A stretch of DNA of 64,000 nt. Source: Streptomyces sp. SAI-127 (lineage in GTDB: Bacteria; Actinomycetota; Actinomycetes; Streptomycetales; Streptomycetaceae). Shown here one piece after another: positions 59,142-64,000 of the stretch. How positions within the stretch are numbered: position 1 is the first letter of the stretch; the number at the start of each line of letters is the position of its first letter. The notes beneath the pieces were generated by a model. The model did no database searches and was not told where the DNA came from. It was given only the letters and a program-made list of their open reading frames with translations. Position numbers and translations under genes: made by a program. Location of the stretch: contig NZ_JARXYJ010000001.1 of NCBI RefSeq assembly GCF_029894425.1, positions 7,956,501 to 8,020,500 on the forward strand, given 5' to 3'.

Positions 59142-61141
59142 TACGCGGCCCTCCTCTGTACGTCCTTCACCAGTCCGGCGATCGAGTCGGCCCGCAACTC
59201 GTCCAAGGTCACCGCCGTACCGTCCAGTTCACCCGCGAGCTGCCCCGCGAGCCCCAGCCGCACCGGCCCGGACTCACAGTCGACGACGACGGAGGCGACA
59301 CCGTCCGCGGCGAACAGCCGAGCCGCACGCCCCGCGAGCGCGACCGGCTCGGGCCCACCGGTGGCCCGCCCGTCCGTCACCACGACGACCAGCGCCCGCC
59401 GCGCGGGATCCCGCAGCCGCTCCACCCGCAGCACCTCGTGCGCCCGCAGCAGCCCGGCCGCGAGCGGAGTACGCCCACCGGTCGGCAAGGTCTCAAGCCG
59501 GGCGGCCGCGGCGTCCACCGAGGACGTGGGCGGCAGGGCGACCTCCGCCGCCGACCCGCGGAACGTCACCAGCCCCACTTTGTCCCGCCGCTGATACGCG
59601 TCGAGGAGCAGCGACAGCACGGCCCCCTTCACCGCACTCATCCGCTGCCGCGCCGCCATCGACCCCGAGGCGTCGACCACGAACAGCACGAGATTCCCCT
59701 CGCGCCCCTCCCGCGTGGCCTGCCGCAGGTCGTCACGCCGGACGACGAGCCCCCGCCCCGTCCGCCCCCGCGCCCGCTGATGCGGGGCGGCCGCCTGCAC
59801 GGTGGCCGCCAGGTGCAGCTTGGTCAAGGCCCCTCGGGGCCGCCGGGCACCGGTCGTCCGCCCGTGCTCGGTCCGCGCACGGGACCGCCGCCCGGCAGCG
59901 CCGTCGCCCAGCCCGGGCACGCTGAGCACCTTGGTACGGAAGGGCTCGGAAGCCCGTGCGGCCGGCTGCTCCCCGGCACCGGCACCGGAGACCTGCGGCT
60001 CGCCACCGTCCCCCGCCTCCGGCTGCGCGCCGGAATCCCCGTCGGCCTGCGGCCCGTCGTCCTGTGTCCCGGACGGCGGCTGCCCGCCACCCCCACCGGG
60101 CCCGTCCGGGTCGGGATCCTCGTCGCCCTCCCCGCTGAACTCCTCCAGCGTCTCGTCGAGCTTGTCCTCGTCGAGTCCCGGCGCGTCAAAGGGATTACGG
60201 CGTCGGCGGTGCGGCAGCGCGAGGAGCGCGGCCTGCCGCACGTCCTCCGCGAGCACATCGGTCCGCCCGGCCCACGCCGCCAGCGCGGTCGCGGTGCGCG
60301 CCATCACGATGTCGGCCCGCATGCCGTCCACCTCGAACGCGGCACAGGTCGCCGCGATCTGCCGGAGCGCCCCGTCGCCCAGTCGCACCGACGGCAGCAA
60401 CTCCCGTGCGGCGACGATCCGTTGCCGTACGGCACGCTCCTCGTCCGCCCAACGCGCGGCGAACCCGGCCGGATCGTCGTCGTAAGCCAGCCTGCGCCGT
60501 ACGACCTCCACCCGCTGGTCCGGCTCCCGCGAGGCCGCGACCTCGACGGTCAGCCCGAACCGGTCGAGCAACTGCGGCCGCAGCTCGCCCTCTTCGGGGT
60601 TCATGGTGCCGACGAGCAGGAACTTCGAGGCGTGCCGTACCGAGACGCCCTCCCGCTCGACGTACGACGCCCCCATCGCGGCGGCGTCGAGGAGCAGGTC
60701 GACCAGATGGTCGTGGAGGAGGTTGACCTCGTCGACGTAGAGGATCCCGCGGTGCGCGTCGGCGAGGAGTCCCGGCTCGAAGGCCTTCACGCCCTCCGCG
60801 AGCGCCCGCTCGATGTCGAGGGCGCCGACGAGCCGGTCCTCGGAGGCGCCGACGGGGAGTTCGACCATGCGGGAGGGGCGCATGCCGCCGTTGCCCGCCT
60901 CGTGCGGACCGTCCGGGCAGGACGGGTCCGGCGCGGCGGGGTCACAGGAGAAACGGCAGCCGGGGACGACCGCGACCTCGGGCAGCAGCACCGAGAGCGC
61001 GCGCACCGCCGTCGACTTGGCGGTGCCCTTCTCGCCGCGCACCAGCACACCGCCGACCGCCGGCGACACGGCGTTCAGCAGCAGCGCGAGCCGCAGGTCC
61101 TCCTGGCCGACGACGGCCGTGAACGGAAACGGGGTACTCAC
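59141..61141 (-). CDS. Cobaltochelatase-associated ChlI/ChlD (BchI/BchD) fusion protein
   Basis: A 666-residue protein joining an AAA+ ChlI-like ATPase and a ChlD-like integrin-I (VWA) domain. Walker A is VRGEKGTAKST, Walker B region GILYVDEVNLLHDH, sensor 1 LVGTMNPEEGE. A long acidic, Gly/Pro-rich hinge (about residues 335-400) follows, then the VWA domain with MIDAS motif VDASGSMAAR. It should be the ATP-driven motor that works with CobN to insert cobalt into hydrogenobyrinate diamide, in place of separate CobS and CobT. GTG 61141 overlaps the cobN stop (GTGA). Confidence 0.92.
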   Translation of the reverse strand: MSTPFPFTAVVGQEDLRLALLLNAVSPAVGGVLVRGEKGTAKSTAVRALSVLLPEVAVVPGCRFSCDPAAPDPSCPDGPHEAGNGGMRPSRMVELPVGASEDRLVGALDIERALAEGVKAFEPGLLADAHRGILYVDEVNLLHDHLVDLLLDAAAMGASYVEREGVSVRHASKFLLVGTMNPEEGELRPQLLDRFGLTVEVAASREPDQRVEVVRRRLAYDDDPAGFAARWADEERAVRQRIVAARELLPSVRLGDGALRQIAATCAAFEVDGMRADIVMARTATALAAWAGRTDVLAEDVRQAALLALPHRRRRNPFDAPGLDEDKLDETLEEFSGEGDEDPDPDGPGGGGGQPPSGTQDDGPQADGDSGAQPEAGDGGEPQVSGAGAGEQPAARASEPFRTKVLSVPGLGDGAAGRRSRARTEHGRTTGARRPRGALTKLHLAATVQAAAPHQRARGRTGRGLVVRRDDLRQATREGREGNLVLFVVDASGSMAARQRMSAVKGAVLSLLLDAYQRRDKVGLVTFRGSAAEVALPPTSSVDAAAARLETLPTGGRTPLAAGLLRAHEVLRVERLRDPARRALVVVVTDGRATGGPEPVALAGRAARLFAADGVASVVVDCESGPVRLGLAGQLAGELDGTAVTLDELRADSIAGLVKDVQRRAA

Positions 61142-64000
61142 TTCTCGTCACCCTCCAAGTCGCCCTCGAGCTCCAGGTACGTGGCCCGCAGCCGCTCCAG
61201 CGTGTCCGCGTCCGGCTCGGCCCACAGTCCACGGTCGGCGGCCTCCAGGAGCCGCTCCGTGATGCCCCGCAGCGCCCACGGGTTGGACTTCTTCATGAAG
61301 TCCCGGTTCTCCGCGTCGAAGACGTACTCCGCGCTGAGCTTCTCGTACATCCAGTCGTCGACCACGCCCGCCGTGGCGTCGTAGCCGAAGAGGTAGTCGA
61401 CGGTCGCCGCCATCTCGAAGGCGCCCTTGTAGCCGTGCCGGCGCATGGCCGCCATCCAGCGCGGGTTGACGACCCGGGCCCGGAAGACCCGGTGGGTCTC
61501 CTCGCCGAGCGTCCGCGTCTTCACCTGGTCGGGCGTCGCGGAATCGCCCACGTACGCCTCGGGGTTGACGCCCGTGAGGTGGCGCACCATGGCGACCATG
61601 CCGCCGTGGTACTGGAAGTAGTCGTCGGCGTCGACCAGGTCGTGCTCGCGGGTGTCGACGTTCTTCGCGGCCACATTGATCCGCTTGAACGCCGTCTCCA
61701 TGTCCCCGCGCGCCGCCCGCCCGTCCAGCCCGCGCCCGTAGGCGTAGCCGCCCCACACCGCGTACACCTCGGCGAGGTCTGCGTCCGAGCGCCAGTTGCG
61801 GGCGTCGATCAGCGGCAGCAGACCGGCGCCGTACGCGCCCGGCTTGGACCCGAAGATCCGGGCCGTCGCGCGCCGCCGGTCACCGTGCTCGACGGTGTCC
61901 TCGTCGGCGTGCGCCTTCACGAAGTTCTGGTCGGCCGGCTCGTCCAGGTCGGCGACCGTGCGGACGGCGTCGTCGATCAGGCCGACGACATGCGGGAACG
62001 CGTCCCGGAAGAAGCCGGAGATGCGGACCGTGACGTCGATGCGCGGACGGCCGAGCTCGGTCAGGGGAACGACCTCGAAGCCGGTGACCCGCCGCGAGGC
62101 CTCGTCCCACACCGGACGGCAGCCCAGCAGCGCGAGGATCTCGGCGATGTCGTCGCCCTGCGTACGCATCGCGGACGTACCCCAGACCGTGAGCCCCACG
62201 GACTTCGGGTACTCGCCGGTGTCGGCCAGGTACCGCTGCACGAGCGAGTCGGCGAGCGACTGGCCGACCTCCCAGCTCAGCCTGGACGGAATGGCCTTGG
62301 GGTCGACGGAGTAGAAGTTCCGGCCGGTCGGCAGGACGTTGACGAGACCGCGGGTCGGCGAGCCGGAAGGCCCCGCCGGGACGTAACCGCCGTCCAGGGC
62401 CTTGAGGATGTGTGCGATCTCGTCCGTCGTACGGGCCAGCCGGGGCACGACCTCGGTGCAGGCGAACTCCAGCACGGCGACGGCCTCGGGGAGTTCGGTC
62501 CCGAGGACGTCACGCACGAGACCGGGGACGGCCGTCACGTCCCAGGACACGGCCTCCATGCCCTCCGCGACCCGACGGCACAGCTGCTCCAGCAGATCGA
62601 TCGCGTCGGCGGCACTGCGCGCAGGGCCTTCGACGAGGTCGGAGAGCTCGACCGGAACCTTCACCGGCGCACCGGGCTCGGCCAGCAGCTCCTTCTCGAC
62701 CAGCCCGAAATGCTCCGCCAGCGAAGCCCGCAGCCCCGGCAGGGCGTTCGCCTGCCCGCCCCACACCTGCGAGGCGCGCAGCACGGCGAGCACCAGGTTG
62801 ACCCGGGCCTCGTCGACCGGACCGCCGCCGAGGATGTGCAGCCCGTCCCGGATCTGCACGTCCTTGATCTCGCACAGATAGCCGTCGATGTGCATGACGA
62901 ACTCGTCGAACGCCGCGTCGTCCGGCTGCTCGTCCACATGCAGGTCGTGGTGGAGCTCGGCCGCCTTGACCAGCGTCCAGATCTGGGCGCGCACGGCCGG
63001 AGCCTTGGTCGGGTCCAGGTCGGAGACGAGGGCGTACTCGTCGAGGAGCTGCTCCAGCTTGGCGAGGTCGCCATAGGTGTCGGCCCGCGCCATCGGCGGC
63101 ACCAGGTGGTCGACCACGGTGGCGTGTCCGCGCCGCTTGGCCTGGGTGCCCTCACCGGGGTCGTTGACGATGAAGGGATAGATCAGCGGCAGTTCACCGA
63201 GCACGGCGTCCGGCGCACAACCCCCGCTGAGGCCGAGGCCCTTGCCCGGAAGCCACTCCATCGTGCCGTGCTTGCCCATGTGGACGACCGCGTCGGCGCC
63301 GAAACCGCCTTCCGATGTCGCAGCCTCGAGCCACCGGTACGCGGCCATGTAGTGGTGGGACGGCGGCATGTCCGGGTCGTGGTAGATCGCGATCGGGTTC
63401 TCCCCGAAGCCGCGCGGCGGCTGGATCATCACGACGACGTTCCCGAACTGGAGCGAGGCCAGCACGATGTCGTCCCCGTCGACGTACAGCGAGCCCGGCG
63501 GCTCACCCCACGCGTCCACCATGGCCTGACGAAGCCCCGGCTCCAGCTTGTCGAACCAGGCCCGGTAGTCGGCGAGCGGCACCCGCGCGGGAGCCGACGC
63601 CAGCTGGTCCTCGGTCAGCCACTCGACGTCGTGTCCGCCGGCCTCGATCAGCCGGTGGATGAGCTCGTCGCCGTTGTCGGGGTACCCCTCGACGACGTAC
63701 CCGGCATCCCTGAGCGAGTCCAGCACCCGCACCGCCGAAGCGGGCGTGTCCAGGCCCACGGCGTTGCCGACCCGTGAGTGCTTGGTCGGATACGCGGTGA
63801 AGACCAGCGCGAGCTTCTTCTCGGCGTTCGGCTTGTGCCTCAACTCCGCGTGCCGTACGGCGATCCCGGCGACCCGCGCGGCCCGCTCGGGGTCCGCCAC
63901 GTACACCGGGACGTCGTCGGGCCCCTGCTCCTTGAAGGAGAACGGCACGGTGATCAGCCGTCCGTCGAACTCCGGGATCGCGACCTGCATGGCCGCGTCC
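61138..64000 (-). CDS. cobN: Cobaltochelatase subunit CobN, 5' end outside the window
   Basis: The C-terminal 954 or so residues are visible of a protein that is usually about 1,200 residues. It is the large porphyrin-binding subunit, homologous to ChlH/BchH: LALVFTAYPTKHSRVGNAVG, ADAVVHMGKHGTMEWLPGK, GLSGGCAPDAVLGELPLIYPF, TVWGTSAMRTQGDDIAEIL and MKKSNPWALRGITERLLEA. It inserts cobalt late, into hydrogenobyrinic acid a,c-diamide, with the ChlI/ChlD motor encoded next. Nothing in the visible part looks damaged. Confidence 0.96.
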   Translation of the reverse strand, partial: DAAMQVAIPEFDGRLITVPFSFKEQGPDDVPVYVADPERAARVAGIAVRHAELRHKPNAEKKLALVFTAYPTKHSRVGNAVGLDTPASAVRVLDSLRDAGYVVEGYPDNGDELIHRLIEAGGHDVEWLTEDQLASAPARVPLADYRAWFDKLEPGLRQAMVDAWGEPPGSLYVDGDDIVLASLQFGNVVVMIQPPRGFGENPIAIYHDPDMPPSHHYMAAYRWLEAATSEGGFGADAVVHMGKHGTMEWLPGKGLGLSGGCAPDAVLGELPLIYPFIVNDPGEGTQAKRRGHATVVDHLVPPMARADTYGDLAKLEQLLDEYALVSDLDPTKAPAVRAQIWTLVKAAELHHDLHVDEQPDDAAFDEFVMHIDGYLCEIKDVQIRDGLHILGGGPVDEARVNLVLAVLRASQVWGGQANALPGLRASLAEHFGLVEKELLAEPGAPVKVPVELSDLVEGPARSAADAIDLLEQLCRRVAEGMEAVSWDVTAVPGLVRDVLGTELPEAVAVLEFACTEVVPRLARTTDEIAHILKALDGGYVPAGPSGSPTRGLVNVLPTGRNFYSVDPKAIPSRLSWEVGQSLADSLVQRYLADTGEYPKSVGLTVWGTSAMRTQGDDIAEILALLGCRPVWDEASRRVTGFEVVPLTELGRPRIDVTVRISGFFRDAFPHVVGLIDDAVRTVADLDEPADQNFVKAHADEDTVEHGDRRRATARIFGSKPGAYGAGLLPLIDARNWRSDADLAEVYAVWGGYAYGRGLDGRAARGDMETAFKRINVAAKNVDTREHDLVDADDYFQYHGGMVAMVRHLTGVNPEAYVGDSATPDQVKTRTLGEETHRVFRARVVNPRWMAAMRRHGYKGAFEMAATVDYLFGYDATAGVVDDWMYEKLSAEYVFDAENRDFMKKSNPWALRGITERLLEAADRGLWAEPDADTLERLRATYLELEGDLEGDEK

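Noticed and set aside
59024..61384. A 786-codon open frame on the plus strand
   Set aside because: Antisense to the ChlI/ChlD-type chelatase and cobN; Arg/Pro/Gly-rich with no recognisable fold. The opposite strand has full family motifs.
1..64000. tRNA, rRNA or CRISPR array
   Set aside because: I saw no tRNA-like TTCGANNC arms in the gaps, no rRNA and no regular spacer-repeat pattern. The short repeats present are palindromic intergenic elements or local direct repeats.

Overview
The window is high-GC actinobacterial DNA, almost certainly Streptomyces. The signs are third-codon GC bias with long antisense shadow frames, frequent GTG and TTG starts, Tat-type signal peptides, an ectABCD hydroxyectoine operon, a SigE-type sigma factor, and three kinds of short intergenic repeat that I recall as typical of Streptomyces.

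Region 1 (1-19.1 kb) is a pectin and rhamnogalacturonan utilisation island. In order it holds: the tail of a Gfo/Idh/MocA oxidoreductase, a DUF6807 (PmoA-like) protein, a GH43 enzyme, a secreted pectate lyase/pectin methylesterase fusion, a sugar-binding lipoprotein, a rhamnogalacturonan acetylesterase, a PL1 pectate lyase, two tandem CE8 pectin methylesterases, an alpha/beta hydrolase, a PL9 lyase, a HAD phosphatase, a double GH43 protein, a second PL9 lyase and a PL4-like rhamnogalacturonan lyase. Most are exported. Together they should demethylate, deacetylate and cleave homogalacturonan and RG-I and trim arabinan or xylan side chains.

Region 2 (19.2-31.2 kb) is mixed. It holds a SigE-family sigma factor with a membrane partner, an NCS2 purine-type permease, a penicillin-binding protein, a GNAT, an IclR regulator divergent from an oxidative-uronate-type semialdehyde dehydrogenase, a DUF1349 protein, a FrnE/DsbA oxidoreductase, a class V aminotransferase, and an ECF sigma factor paired with an unusual zinc-finger/MDMPI fusion.

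Region 3 (31.2-40.5 kb) carries ectABCD on the minus strand, an alanine-glyoxylate-type aminotransferase, and a plus-strand polar amino-acid ABC operon with a near-consensus promoter. A PIG-L deacetylase and an amidohydrolase follow.

Region 4 (40.5-47.3 kb) is a LacI-controlled carbohydrate ABC importer (two permeases and a lipoprotein) with its regulator and a DUF2264 protein that is frame-shifted in a run of seven G. LacI-type operators lie at the operon promoter. By analogy with Bacillus YtcQ/YteP/YtcP systems, this importer may take up pectic oligosaccharides made by region 1.

Region 5 (47.3-64 kb) is a minus-strand cobalamin cluster: cobN, a chlI/chlD-type chelatase, cobO, cobB, cobI, then cobM, cobL, a cbiG-cobJ fusion, cobH, a cbiX-type chelatase and cobC. 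Almost every joint is a 4-nt start/stop overlap. The run is broken between cobI and cobM by two plus-strand genes, a TnpB-related RuvC protein and a ZIP metal transporter. A Streptomyces-type palindromic repeat has been absorbed in frame into the cobB linker.
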